This document shows, piece after piece, positions 33,207 through 48,300 of a stretch of 64,000 nt of DNA; position 1 is the stretch's first letter, and each line of letters opens with the position of its first letter. The position numbers and the translations under genes are program-made. The notes below the pieces were generated by a model. The model saw only the letters and a program-made list of their open reading frames with translations. It did no database searches and was not told where the DNA came from. Origin of the DNA: Actinia tenebrosa (Eukaryota > Cnidaria > Anthozoa > Actiniaria > Actiniidae); assembly GCF_009602425.1 (NCBI RefSeq), contig NW_022260445.1, forward strand, positions 12,511 through 76,510, given 5' to 3'.

Positions 33207-36200
33207 TTACGAGTGTCGACCTCAAATTCCCTAAATATTGTAAATACGATTATTTTAAACTCAGTCTAGTGATATCATTACGTCATCAATGACTTCACAC
33301 AGACACTCGCGCGACCCTTGCCGTGATGTGGCTGACTAAACGCATCGGACAAGAAGACAAGATGCGATACTGTAGATCGATCCATATAATGAAAATGTTG
33401 TTTTTGTCAAGTTTTCAGTCCCCGTACAAATTCGTTTCAGCATTTGCGCAATCCATTTTCGGACGTACCTACCCGTGAAACCACGCCTTGATCTCGTCTG
33501 CGGTTCTCATTGATCCCCTGCAAAGTTCTAGATACGGGCTAGTGAACTAATGTACTGGTTCGTTGAAACATGACAAGCGGAAGTTTAGTACCTCCCCCGC
33601 TTCCTAGTAGCACTCTGTTCGCCTCGATATCCCTAGGTAGGCTGGGTCATGCAGGCCTAGCTTTGTCCTAAAAATCGTGGGGAGGAATTTTTAGGACTGA
33701 CCCTAAGGACGCCTGCAAAGGGGGCTACGTCAGACCACTTCCAGCTGGATCCCGTGTGGTGGTCGGTATCCAGCAATGCTATATTGCCCCTAAATTAAGG
33801 CTGGTATTGAGAGTTATGAAATTCATTCAAGTAATCGATTACATGCAATACCTCTTGTGATTGGATGAACGCAAAATATAAGGAAGCCATTTGACTCTGC
33901 TTATTGATCGATATTAAATTATTATTATACCAATATGTTGATAATATATTTATGTTAACTGGCTGAATAACCAAGTTTTACTAATAAGTTTACAAATTAG
34001 GAATATAAAACGGCGCGCGTGTCTATATACTGTGATATAAACACGATGGGAGCTCCCATAGTGTTCATATCACAGTATATAGACACAAGCGGACGTTTTA
34101 TATCGCTTTTATAAAGTATTTTTGAATGATTTCGCGCGAGCGTGACTCTGTCCTCTGATATAAACACGGTAGCCAGCTAACCAGCACGCGCGTTATATTT
34201 CAAATATTTTATAAATTCAAATTATGTTTTCATTTTTNAAAAAATACATGTAATTAATCATCGGGGTTACTAAAAGTCCAGTGGCGATCTGAATGCCGAT
34301 GAAACAAATAAATTATAAATATAATAATAAACAAATAGTATAAAACTTTCATGGCAATGCAAGTTTTGTCATAATTTGCAGGCAGTAGCCCACAAAACCG
34401 CCTCACATCCTGGCTGCTGAGATTTTCCTTGTGTTTGAAATACCAATGGTGTTTAAAACGTTTAAACAGGAAGTGTCGTAAGTGCCTGCCACTAATAGTA
34501 TCGTTCACTGATTATGTCATGTGTTTAATGAGGGCCTCCAATGAGACTGAGTTATTTTTATTTTCGAGGGAAATAAACCTGTGAAGTTAAAAGACTGAAG
34601 CGCACTTCAATATAAATATATATTTATATAAATGCATGCCTGGATAGTTTACTATGAAAAATTGGATTGCAATGATTTATTTGCTTATTTTAAAGCTTCT
34701 CAACAGATTATCCCTGCTTATAAACAAACAAATACGTTGATTGTATAGTTTGAATAACGTGATAAACTTATACGCCCCCCAGATTGCGACACGAGGTGCA
34801 TGATACTCTTTCAACAAACTACTTTGAAAAAATAACATTTCAGTCAATAAATTTAGAGTCTAAGTTTAATACTTATACACCGCACTACCTCCGGTACTGG
34901 TAGAACAAATACAAATTAATTTTCGACTCTAGAAAGGTTAATTTTCAAGGTTAATAAACTACGATTACAAAACCATTACGGATAGGAAAACGCCCATCTA
35001 AATCATGAGCGATGCGTGAGTGTATCCGCGCGGATGCGAGTGTGCAACGGAGTGGAATCCTAGGCTTGTCCGTATGACTCATACTATTAAACAAGAGTAT
35101 GTTCATCAATATTTATTCATATTCAACGCAATTTAAATATCAAACCCTATTATTCCGAGAAAATACCTTCGAAAAATTTATGTCTTTACTTGAATAAAAA
35201 ATAAATATCATTTTAAATAAAAGATTCACAAATAGGCAAAATACTATCTACTACGATAATTTGACTTTTATAAATATTTTTCTTTGTTCAACTCGGAGTA
35301 ACATGTAATAGTATATATACTGATCACAAAAAAATATTGAGTGAAAATACTTAGAGACAATGATCACGACTAAGAATCATTAGTGTCTAATTCATTGTAA
35401 TATAATACTTTGTCAATGAGAATTGCATTTTATTTATTAAAATCAAATTCAGATTTAAGATGTTATTCATGTTTAAAAATAACTCCGTTAGTGGTATTAC
35501 AAGCCGCAGCAAGTAATAGCAAACTGCCTTGTTCGAAACTCAGTGATCGACTTACAAAACATAACAATGTCGGTTCCGTTTCGGGAATTTTTTTCACCAA
35601 CAAAAACTTAAAATATTCTCAACCCCTCAAATTTGGGGAAAATGTCGGAATTTAAGTCTAAAGATACACGACTTCTCTCGACCCGGTGTCACTGTTATCA
35701 GATGTAAATTTCGGACTGGCGCCTGGGACGTTTGGGTGAAATTTGCATATTGCCGTTGTTTTGGAAGGTGTATTTTTAGCACACGTGGCTAATGAAACAT
35801 TCAAATAAAGCTAGCCAAAGCTATGACCAAAAACCATGAAAAAAATAGGAATGGTTGATATTTTTGTATAATGTATAAAAGTAAGCAGGTATTTCGCTTA
35901 GGTACAAAGTTAATGCTTGGTTGCTTTGCGGCCGCTTTGGTTTGGGCGCAGAGGTTTTAGCGCGTAAAAACCCAAAGAACTTTTTAAATCTCTAGGGCCC
36001 AAACAGTCCCACGTCACTACAAAAACATCACACAATCATGTGCAATAAATAAATATTATCACAAAGGATAAAGCTGGTAAATTTATTCAAACTTCCTTAA
36101 ATACACACAAAAAATACTTCGCAAAAAATTTCTCTCAACTTTGTTTGACATTGAACGAAAAGCCAATAGCANGTCGACAGCTGAAATGAACTTGCTCGGC

Positions 36201-36395
36201 GCGCTAATCTAGAGTTGAGCTCTGATTGGCTCGGCTTGGTTTGATTGACAGGGTGTCATGTGACTCAAGCCCAATATTCTGTGCAAGGCGTGATTGAATT
36301 TGAATCGAGTCTGCTCAACCTCCACTGGAACTCGTTTATANATAATTCGTGTGCTTTGGCGGATTTTGAATTTCAGCTTACTCTCAGCACCAAAT
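33207..36395. other. Intergenic region between C17orf75 and LLGL (tandem genes)
   Basis: Holds the C17orf75 3' flank and the LLGL promoter. Features seen: a small exact hairpin GTCCTAAAAAT/ATTTTTAGGAC at 33667-33698, and a palindrome at 34003-34103. The rest is AT-rich with no supported exon. The LLGL 5' UTR is likely close to 36396, but no promoter motif is convincing. Confidence 0.65.
34003..34103. repeat. Compact palindrome
   Basis: ATATAAAACG..GTGTCTATATACTGTG, ATATAAACACGATGGGAG and its complement meet at a central GAGCTC, so the element is almost a perfect 100-bp inverted repeat with essentially no loop. Such sequences are usually unstable in cloning, so its survival here suggests mismatches matter. 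Confidence 0.85.
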
Positions 36396-39300
36396 ATGTT
36401 GAAGCTTGTACGGAGATATCGTGGAAAGTCTACCGATACCCACATAAAGGATAAAGAGGGACATGAACTGTTTGTCTTCAACAAGGTAAAGCTCCAAATT
36501 TCCACAATGCTCAAGTAGCGATTCGGAGTCCGCGTGTGACATGTGCTTTGCTCTCTTTCTAGACTATCGAACATGGATTTCCACACAAACCGAGCGCTCT
36601 AGCTCACGATCCTCAGCTGCATCTGCTAGCTATTGGTACAGAGGATGGAACTCTCAGAATGTATCCTTTCAGTTTGAAGCTTTAGTGGTTGAGTTTGAAT
36701 TCACAGTCTTCCAGACAGTTAGATTCTGAACGGACGCGAGCTTTTGTCTCGAGGAACACGTTCTAACGCCCAAAATTGAATAAATTTGCGGTATAAAATC
36801 ACTCGAATAGAACCCGGACTTATATATATTTTCAAAAGCTCTGGATTTTTATCGAGAAACGTTAACCTCAAAAAGGATCTAAATGCGATTTTAATGCACT
36901 CAAAATTAGGACCCCAAAGAATGAACGCCGTAATTTTATAGATTTTGCGAGTAAGAATTCTGCATGCGACTGGGTTGGTGCGAAAAGAAGGGCTGGTTTT
37001 CCATGAATTTGAGTCACTCATTCGCGAAAAAAACCTGAAATTTAAACCCTGAAACCTTCAGAAATATGCGGGTTTGGGGGATTTTTTTGTTGCTTGATAC
37101 TTAGCGATATGTTGAATAAACATTGAGGGACAACGGAAATTGTTGGGCAATATGCAGCTCGCCATTTTGAAATTCTTACTCCCTAAAAGTCTCACGTAAT
37201 CGCTTCGGTGCTTCACGGAGCATCTTAAATTTTATAATAACAGTACTTTTCCATGGTGAATTTATTTAATGATGGACTTTAGATGAGTTTGTTCTCGGTT
37301 TCAGTCGACTGTCCTTGCTACACGTGTAGTAAGCTTAAATCCTTGAATTTTTTTATACACCTCCTTCCATTTTATCCGTATAAAAATCCAATAAAGGCAG
37401 GTTATTGTATTGAGGAATTTTTCCCAATTTATAGTTTCCCAAAGGGGAAAATTATCTTATGGAGCTCCTTAATCTTTGATCTGAGAATAAATTGTACTGC
37501 GAGCTAGCCGATATTTATCATTGAAGCCTCTCGGCGACTCCAATCCCCAATATTTATTTCTCTATTTTCCGAGGTGTTTGAAGCTTTTTGCCCTAAAAAC
37601 TGCTACCGTAAGTCAAAGAGTTCGAAACCTTAAGCGAGAACTTTGAGAAGTTGTGTTTAGTTTGTTTGCAGGCAATTAATAATATTTCTACTTGCAAGAA
37701 TAGAGTAGACCGTACGACCAGTCTGATCTCGCTTCAGCGCAGCTTACATATTATCGATTGTCTTATTCTTTGATTTCCTATTATTGCAGACCGATTTCCT
37801 ATCTTTGAAAATACAGCTATTTACCCTAGAATTTTATTTTTGTATTAGTTTATATATTTTTTCGAGGTTAGATTGAAATAAGTTTTCATATTGAGCTTCA
37901 AAATGGCGACACCTTTGTTTCTTTAACTTCAAATTTAACAGCTATGGAAAGCCAGGAGTTGAACTAACTGCGTCTCATCAAGAAGAAACAAGAATACAGG
38001 AACTACACTTTCTTCCAGAACAGGTAAATAGAATCCTAACCGCCACTATTGAATTGGAACGCCGCTAGCAAGTTCCATTTGAAGGGAGTTGTTCGCAACA
38101 TTAGGGTGGGGCTTTGGTCATGGGATTTGAAATGCATAACTATAAAAAAATATATGTTCTGTAAGATTATTACATCCAAAAATTTTCAAAATTGCACTTA
38201 AAACAGTATTCAACCCTAATTCTGTATACGATTCTTAAACCTTTGTGAATTTGAGAACAAAGGACAGATTGACAACTTCAATTAGAAATTCAAAATAATG
38301 TCATTTGACTCTCATTGTAAAACTCGAATACTGTATACAGGAACTGATCCGGTGTATCTGAACCATTTGGCTCAAATTATAATTATTTTGTGAAGTTTTG
38401 TACCAATTTGTCTGTATTTTAGCCTGTATAAAAAGGTTCTTTGCCTATCATTATCAGCATGGGCCTGAAAAATAATAAGAGGCAAGACCCCTGATCTCGT
38501 ATAGTACAGTACGTGACCTACCCACCCTCTGTGTTCCCCTCTGTGTCTATTCTAAGACTTTTCCTTATTAGTGAACAAATACAAACTAAATTGTTCTTAC
38601 TTCCTAAGAGCTGTATTAAATCCTTTCAGAAAATATATTTTATTGCTTTAAAATCTGTACAAATATATTGTGATTTACTGGTGTTTTTTTGGATTTTGTT
38701 TTTTCAACTTTGTTTTGAAGTTTGTGGTAGACTACCAAATGTTAAGGTTTGAGGTTAATATTATCTATGGTCTAGAGACCTCAAATAAAAATCTTGTATG
38801 AATTGCAAGGATTTTGTTTGCATTTGGATCATCATTAGCATAATAAGATGTCTGTCTGCTGGGATTTTGATTTTCAAGTGCTTTTATAACTTTTCATTGA
38901 GCAATATTGCTTTGCAAAATCCAATTGCATACAAAAATATTTCTCATTTCACTGATTCTAAAGTGTTTCAAATTTTGTTTGAGGTGCAAGATAAAATTAT
39001 CCCTGGGGCTTTTGCAAAATTAAAGGGTTTTCCTAGGATTGAAAAGCTAGCTAGTATATAGTAACACTAAAATCAACTTTTATAAATAGATCGGAGTTTA
39101 AGAATTCATGCCATAAGACTTCCATGGTTAGCCAAATCCACTGCTGTTTGCCATAGCAGTATTGGATTTTCAGTTTTTCTTTAAGCATATAGTATGATTA
39201 TTTTACAAACTTGGTAGAAAGTATATTTTCTGGAAAGGTATATGGGGAAAATGTACAAGTTATATCTTATATTATCTTCAGTTTTTTGTACCCAAATTGG

Positions 39301-42300
39301 TTTACCAGAGCAGAACAGGGATTGTAAATTGAATATTTTAAAAACAAATTAAATTTTGAGATTGAAAATATTCGCATTTGTTGGAATTGGACATTACCTA
39401 TTTGTAATTATATTATTATTGGTGTGAGTGTTAAGATATTGTTGAATATAGGCTTTGAATATAAGTACTCTAGATGAATTTTAGATTGCAGAATTGCATG
39501 TCTAAGTACGATTTACACCTTTGAATTATATAACCTTTTATTGAACGGCATGTGATTTTACATACATGGGTTGATAACTCAAGGGTTAGCATAATATGAT
39601 TGATATAAATTTATATGTTTGCACTCAACAATCCTTATTTAGGTTTCCAGGGTACTGGCTAGTGTTCTTCTTGAAACCACTTGCATATGTCTAAATGTCC
39701 ATTTTACCAGTACTTGAAAAATAAATGTATTTTTAAATCTGTGGTTGGAACTGATATTGTGCTCTTATGAGTATTATAAAGTAATTTGGTATTATACACT
39801 GTACACTAGTCAGTAAAAATATTAATAAAAAAATGTAAGAAATTGATACTTGAGTTTTTTTAAAAAGGTTTTTTTTGCAGAATTCATTATCACCACTATT
39901 AAATCATCCTCATTAAATGTAGATCATTTTCACTTTCATTTAGCATGGTAGATTTAAGTCTTGTAAAATAAGGCTGCTTACATCCCAGACTATTATATTG
40001 ATAACATTGCTTCATCAATACCATCTAGAGTCATCCATTACCTTCTTTTAGGTATTGGTCATACTCGTCATGTTACAAAATGTTACAAAAAAGCGCCAGG
40101 GTTCATAGATCTGGTTATTCAGGCATTGCCAAAGTGCCTATTTGTGTATTTAAGAAAACTGCTTGCATTACTAAACCAACACATTTTTGTATTGTGGTGA
40201 ACATACAAACCTTGCCAAACACTGTCTATTTCTTGCCAAGTTGCCACCCAGCCTTAAAGAAGTGGTATTATTTTATGTCTTTACTGTCTGAAAACTAAGT
40301 TCTTGTTTTCTGGTAATAGGAGAATGATTTTCCTGTAGATAAAACCCTTCATTTCCTGATCATAAAATTGTCTGTTGTTAACTTGAATGGTGTAGATGAG
40401 AAATTTTATCAGGATGACAGAATGAATGGGTGTTAATTAAATGGGACTTGAAAACCTTGACNTCTGTCTTTCAAATAAACTTATAGCTATATTTATAAAT
40501 ATTCTACTTGATTGACTATGATTATCAACCATGACTTGTAAAACATCTGTCTGGAGAATAAATTATGTTTGTGTTCATATTAAAACCTCCATGTCAGGTA
40601 ATTACTTAGCTGCATTTCTTAATTCTTATTCTAGTTAGCACTAAAGTNTAGCATTATTTCAGCATCTATAGGCAGCCTGACTCCTGTCTGTGTTGAGAGG
40701 ATACCAATATGGAAAGTCCAGATTCATTCAGTCTATGTTTGAAATGAAAATTACAAATTGCATTTAAAAACATTGTACCTTTTCAGAGGTACAGAACAAT
40801 TTATTTGGTTGACAGCAGCGTATTGTCTGATTTCCTTGTCGCAAATGTTGTCTCGGTCACTCATAGCAATGAAAACAATGGTAAAATGGTAGGAGTGACC
40901 ACACTGACTTTTGAGACTGTTTTTTTTTTGTCTCAAAGTTGGCAACTCAAGATTGAAAGATTTGAACCAAAAAGTCAAATGTTCTGTCATAGAATCGAAG
41001 AATAGGCAGTTTTATTGACATTTTAAAATTTATTCCACAGGGAAGAATAATCAGTGTGTGTGACGATGGAGAACAAAACAGTATTCACCTGTGGGAAGTC
41101 AACAAAAAAGAAGGAAAATCTGTCCTTGAAGAGGTGAAGACGTGCACCCTAGAAGGAAGGTAAGAATGGCCTAGCTTTGATGAAAAGTTTCCTTGCACCA
41201 CATTTATCTTAATTTTATTCTCCCAAAAAATGAGGCATGACACTTTAAATTTATTGTTTTCTTTAGCTTAGTTTCAGGCCATATGTCATTCCCTTGAGCA
41301 TTGTTTCTTTGTTCACTAGTTACATTTGAGATGTAGCAAACAAACAAGGAATGTGGTTCTCAAAGAGATGACACAATCCATAACTTATCATATTAAATCA
41401 TAACTGTTATGATTTTTCNAGTATTTACTTTGCTTAAACTTTGTTCCCTAATCAAAAACCACATTTTGACGTCAATAATACTACTGAGTAAAGAAATGTT
41501 GGACATTTACATAATTATCGGATGCATTTGATAGATATGACATGAAATACTTACCAGAATCCATATGAAAAATTGAAAACTAATTTATGGCTGAATGATG
41601 ATGTTTAATCAAGATATATGATAGTAATGTGATGGAGTGCCTGGCTAAAAACATCAAATTCAGATTTTTTTAAAACTTTTGTTTTTTACAGTAATTCTGC
41701 ATATTTAATACCAATGAATAGCAGCTGAAACCTTGACCAAATTAAGCAATTATTGATTAAAACTTTACTAAGTCAAGTGTTGAAGGTCAGAAAAGCTAAG
41801 AAAGATGGGAAATCTGTAGGCATTCCTTCATGCTCTGGATGGACTGAAGTTTCTTTGTAGAAATTAGTTTTTTGCTACAATTTGATTTTTGATTTTAAGA
41901 GGCTAATATTGGTTTCTTCGATGGTATTTTTATCCATACAATATATTATTATTATAGGGTTTGATAGAATTTAGACACTCTTATCTCTAGACTGGGGTCA
42001 GACATGAAAACAAACAATAACTTTACCTTTAATGTAAAAAAAATTGTTTTTGTTCTTGACTTTCTTACTTTGTGCCAGATTTTTCACGTGAACAACTTGT
42101 GATAGAAGAATGTCAGACTGTGACTACAATAACCCAACTTTTACAGATTCTTTTAGGAAGAGTACAACACCTCTTTTTTTCTCTTTAATCAGACTCAAGA
42201 AGATCTCAGTATGCTTCCTGTCTATGAAGACAAATCGGCTACTCCTTGGCACAGAAGGTGGAAACATCTACTTACTTGATATCAACTCTTTTGAGCTCCA

Positions 42301-45300
42301 AGATTATGTCATCTACCAAGATGTCGTCATGCAGAGGTATGTTTCATAAATCTCAAATAGATACTTCCTCCTGCATTAACAGATGTATTTCTACAGGTCT
42401 AGACTAGTTCAAAAGCAAAACATACACTAAGGACCTTTAGATAACCAAGGGGGGAAGGGCTTGTAGGATTTTGTAGCTTAATATATATTCTTCTATGACA
42501 AGCTCTGCAATTTTTTTTTGCTCAATATTTCTCTAGTGAAAGGAGAGGTTTGTGCAATTTTTTTCCCTCATTTGTGAAGTGCTTACTTGATATTTTTTTG
42601 GCCCCCCCCCCCCCCTGCTCAATTATCTAACGGGTGGTCCCTAAAGTCGTGACAACTGTAGTGTAAAGTTAAGAATTTATACCTTGAACAACACCAATGT
42701 TTTGAAATCCCACAGACCTTTTACTGGTATCTATAAATAGCTGACTTATAAACACAGTACACACCCATTGAGAAAAATATTGTCTTAAGACATGTCATTT
42801 TGTAATGTGTATCAGTGCTATTTGTAAACCAACAAAAAATTAATTTAGGGTCTATAAAACTTGTAATAATGGTGTTGACACCATTAGTCCCCACGATGAC
42901 ATTGTTACAAAGTTTTGACAGATTGTCATGGCAACTTGTGTGCCATCAAAAAATTCTTGTCTTGAAAACTGGTAACATTATTTGACTAGCTGTCTAAATT
43001 TATGGACAGTCTTGACAAATAAAATATCAACTATATCCATCATGTGTCATCTAACAAAGGGGATTTTTTCCACAAATGAAGATATTTATTTACCAAGAAA
43101 ATCGCTTTTTTAATGTCCAGATTTTGGCCTTTTTTAGTTGCTCTTTAAATAGCAAAATATACACTTCAGTGGCACTTGGGGAAAAAAATTCTTTTCATGA
43201 TTTTACTTGTTGCCAATATCTTGTATTAGTCGTAAGTTATAAGTAATACATAGAGAAAAAAACTATTTTTGTAGACAATGTTATTTAAGTTATCATTCAG
43301 AGATGAAATGGTCTGGTCTGGAAATTATGTATATTGATTGGTTGTTTGATGGTTAGTTTTGCATTGAATTATTAGTATAGACCAGACTAAATATCGAAAA
43401 TCAATTTGAAATAAATTAACTTGGGTCTGGCTCAAAGGAGAATCCTTTTTCTAAGCCTTAAAATAACATCCAAAGATCTTTGGCAAGGATGTATTTTCAA
43501 TTAAGACCTACAAGCCAATAAATAAATGAAATATATATACAATAAGAATATATGTTTGAGAAGAAAAAGTCAAGACAACATTTTTCTTCTCAAACAAATA
43601 TTCTGCTCTACTTGTATCGATGTATTGAGCACTATCTTATGGAAAATTGATTCACAGATTTCTTACAATAAGAATATATATATATATTGAAATAAGATGA
43701 AATTAATAAGATTATGTATATATTTAATAATTATAAGAATAAGATAAAAATATATTATATTATTGTGATTGTATAAAATAAGAATATGTATATATTGAAA
43801 TAAGCTGAAATTAATTTATGCATAAATATAATTTAATTTAGGCATTTTATCTGTTTTGTTCTGTATCTAGTGTTGAAGAAGAGAATAAAACAAATGCTGG
43901 CTCAGTAGAGGCTATTCAGGAACACCCTGAAGACCCCCAAAAGGTAAACCCAAGGACAACACTTGAACAGAGGTTTTTGAAATTAAAGACATGGGAATGT
44001 ATTCAATTAGAAGCATCCAAAACCTCTAATCAGCTTAGCAAATTCCAGAATAAAATAGTCATGAAATTGGACTTTGTTTGGGAATTCATATGTATTTTAA
44101 ACATGGTGGAAATTGCTAATAAATCTAAAACAAACTTTACTGACNACCTTGAATTTTTCATACTCTTCCACTTCTTTAAAGCTTAGAATGGATCAATACA
44201 AAAGGTGTTAATATCTGAACATGTAAGATAAAACCATTGATGACAATTGGAACAATTAAGGTCAATTCTGAATAGTTTGATTCTATGAAGACCACTGTCA
44301 AAAGTATCACTGACAGCCATTAGTGCAAAACAATTTTGGCAGGCAAACGGCTTTATTTTAATCTTTGTCCTAAATTGCATTGAGTCTCATGACAGCTCTC
44401 AAACATCACAGAAGAGCCCATTACATGGAATTAGAACTTGTGATGATGGTCGTAAAATATAAGATTAAGTTTCAATCTTATTTGGTATAAAATCAACTGT
44501 AGCAGCAGTAATATTTGTACAGAAACCCCAAGCTCTATTCCTTTGAATTACAATAAATCTAAAAAATCTGTTTGGTTGTCAGTTGCTTACATATTTAATC
44601 TTTTTCCCCCCTAGATTCTTATTGGATACAAAAAGGGGCTGATTGTCTTGTGGAATCATGAGTCATGTAACGTACAACATACATTCCCCAATTCCATTGA
44701 TCTTGAGAGCATAAGCTGGAACGAGACTGGAGACAAGTTCATCAGCTCGCACGCCGACGGTAGCCAGAGCATCTGGTCTTTTGACAATGAAGCCATCACA
44801 ACTGAAGAAACCTCAACACCATTTGGCCCGTTCCCCTGCAAAGCCATTACTAAAGTAGAATGGCAAGACAATACCATTTTATTCGCTGGTGGAATGCCGA
44901 GAGCCAGCTATGGTGATAAGAACGCTGTATCCCTCATGCAGGCTGGTTCCTCTACACAAGTTGTGTTTGACTTCTCTTCCAGAGTTGTGGATTTCCTCGT
45001 CATCTCAAACCCGGATACCAACAGTGAGTAGTACTCTGTATTCTTTATCCAGCTGAGATGATTATGATTATCCTAAGAAAAATAGGGTCTAAGTAGCAAT
45101 TTGAATAGATTATTAAACCAATGGCTGGCAGAACCCCATGACCTTTTGTGTTGACCTTGGATTTTCTTCCAAGGGTATTTCATCTTGGCTGCATTCATCC
45201 CTAGGGACCATTCATAATTTATGAGTTATTGGGCTACATGGATTTTGAGAGACAGTAATTTTTGGCTCGTCCTTCGAGTAACGGACACAGTTTACGTAAT

Positions 45301-48300
45301 CCAATAGAAACAACAAAAGAACCCTAGTTACTGTATTTAATAAAACGAAGCTAGCAAAGAATACAACAGGTTTCCCGCACACGAATAAGGATAAATTTTC
45401 CAACATCCAGGGGGCCTTTTTTTAATTGGGTCATTATGAAATTATATTAGTCATATTCTAAAATTAGGGAGTCAAAAAAATACATTTTTAAAAAGACCAC
45501 TAAAAAGATGTTTCAAAACCCAGAATCTGCATAGTTTCCCTAACCCATAAATTATGAACGGTTCCCTTGCAGGGTTTAATTGTTTTATTTAATTAAAGAC
45601 ATGAAATAGTCTAATCGAAATTTATTCTATTGTTTTCTTTTGTCTTTACTTGAGTATCCAACAATTAGTTACGTTTTGCAGTTTAGATCAAATCTTTCTA
45701 CAATAATAACTTTTTTGCTTCTGTTATTTCTGTCACACATTATTCTAAAGCTTACATATTTTGCACTAGAATACATTTTATTATATTAATATGGTTTGTC
45801 TGATCCACAGAGCCAGCATGTCTTGCTGTTTTGTGCGAACAAGAATTTGTGGTCATTGACTTGAAGACAAAAGAACAAGGGTAGGTTTGAGTTTGGGTTT
45901 CATGGAATCTAACAAATAGCTCTAAGCAGATAACTGAGAATAGAAATGTGAAAAAATGTCATTGACAAGGCTCAAAATAAGCTTTTATATTCTAGTAATG
46001 TGAATTAATGTTGCGTGCTGTTTTGAGGTTTTTTTATTATTCTGAAATACTTCAATTTGTGCTGTATTTTTGTGAGATGTTGTACTTGAAAATTTTTTTT
46101 TAAATGAACCTTTTAAGAACCTGTTAATGAATAATATTGAACAGAGTTGCTATGAACTATTTGGTTTCTTTGTCATATTCACAAATTTTATTCCTCCAAA
46201 ATGCATTATAGATTTTGATATCAATGTTAATGATCCTTTTGTTGTTCCAGGTATCCCACATTTCTTCAGCCATACCTAATCTGCCTTCACTCATCCCCAA
46301 TCACTACCTCCTTNCATTGTCATGGATGTTCCAATGAACTATGGGACCAGATTACTGCCGCAGGAAAGGAACAGATGAAATCAGAGTACACAGAAGAGGT
46401 AAAGATTTCTTATACAAACTTCCGTTTTCCTCAATTTAAAACCTGGTTCCACAAACCTTTTTGTCTTGGTGTAATGTTTTTCCATTTTAGACTTCTATAG
46501 CATCATTTATTTGTTTAACAAACGTTGCTTAAGGAGAGCATAATGATAGTGATAATGATGAGGAAAACTTTATTGAGTTTTGCCCGAATACAATCTTAAA
46601 TCTCTCTACGTATAAGTAATTTACAATTGGCTACTTGAATTGAATACAAAACGTGACAAATGACAAAAAGAAAAAGAAAAAAAAAATGAAGACTATTAAT
46701 ACTGCATTAACTCAGGACTCTTCCATTCTTTGTTCCTGCAGCAGAAAATANAATATGATGATCTAATTGCAATATTTATTAACTTTCTGATGATGTAAAG
46801 GCGATCATTGTTATTGAAATCAAGGTCTTTTCAAGAAAATGATGTGACCTAAAAACATTAAGCACAGGCCAAAATGAACTATTGGGAAGCTTATCTGTTA
46901 ATGTCTATCATTAGCCAAAGATTAGCCAAAGTTAAATAAGATAAAAATGTGATAAATTACACAAATTATTTAAAACATTTAGAACCAGGATTTTAATGTT
47001 CATGGTTTTAATTTATAGGAATGGCCTGTGACTGGTGGCAATCCTCTGCTTGATAGCACTGACGAGAAGAGCATGTTAATCACTGGGTACGCTCATGTTT
47101 CATATCTCTATTCTCTCCCATTTTTTTAAAGGTTTTTGGTTGATTAGTGAATGAATGAAAGAACAATTTCTTTTTTCCAAATAATTTTTTGAATTGTTTC
47201 TAAATCTCTTTTGCTTTAGCACATAACATGAAATCTAATCTAAATCTAATCTTGACCTTCCTGCATTTAAGAAGAGTTGAGATTGTGATGTCATTACTTA
47301 ATGCTTTTGATGAAGAGCAAATACTTGGGAGCAATTAGCGTCATAGTTATGGTCTTGCAGCATGTTTATTTTCCCAAATCTCACCGACAGTTAAACCAAA
47401 GACAACAAATGCTTTAATTTCCACTTTGTCATCTCATTTCAAATCCTCACGACATTTTATCAGTTTTATTTTTCCTTAACTAGCCTTTATTCCAAGGGAA
47501 AACCCACATAGCCTGCTGTGGACCAAAATCCACTTGGGCGTAATGTTTTCCCATTTCAGACTGTGTCATAGCCTACAGTATACTTTCTTTAACAGTTACA
47601 TGAGAAGTTACATTAAAAGAAGTAGAATAAAGCATGATGAAGTTCGTTATAAATATTTTTCAGTCATGAAGATGGATCAGTCCGCTTCTGGGATGTCTCA
47701 CTGGTTGAGATGAGTTTGATGTACACTCTAAACACCTCCAAGATGTTCATCAGTGATCATGAGGCTCACGACAATGGAGCACAAGAGGTTGAAGAAGAAG
47801 GATGGCCACCATTCAAGAAGGTTGGAAATTATGATCCCTACACAGATGATCCACGCTTTGCTGTCCAGAAGATCCTCCTGTGTAGCGTTAGCAAGACACT
47901 TACTGTGGCTGGAAATGGTGGCCAGGTTGTGCAGTATGGTATTAGTGATGACGAGAACAACGTTGAACTCCAGGTAGGATTGATAATGTTTTTTTTTGCT
48001 ATCATCATTGGTGAAAGCTATTGAAGCATTTCATAGTATTTTACTCTCTTCCTCAAAAAGAAAAAAATGGGAATGAAAGGAAATGCAAAGTGGACACCAT
48101 TGGAGTATCTCGAACTCAATTACTAATATAGAATTTTTTTAAATCAAGGTTATAGAAATTGATCTGGTTGAAGACAAAGAAAGACTCCAGTGGAAAGGAC
48201 ATGGGCCACTCACCCTCAGAGAAGGACAGATCACAGTTCCTCGTGGCTTTCAGCCAAAACAGGTCCTACAGGTTATTCCTGCTGCACCTGTCACTGCCCT

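Noticed and set aside
38798-39061. Possible small gene in LLGL intron 3
   Set aside because: It is an open frame of 87 codons in AT-rich DNA, with no splice context or similarity; expected by chance.
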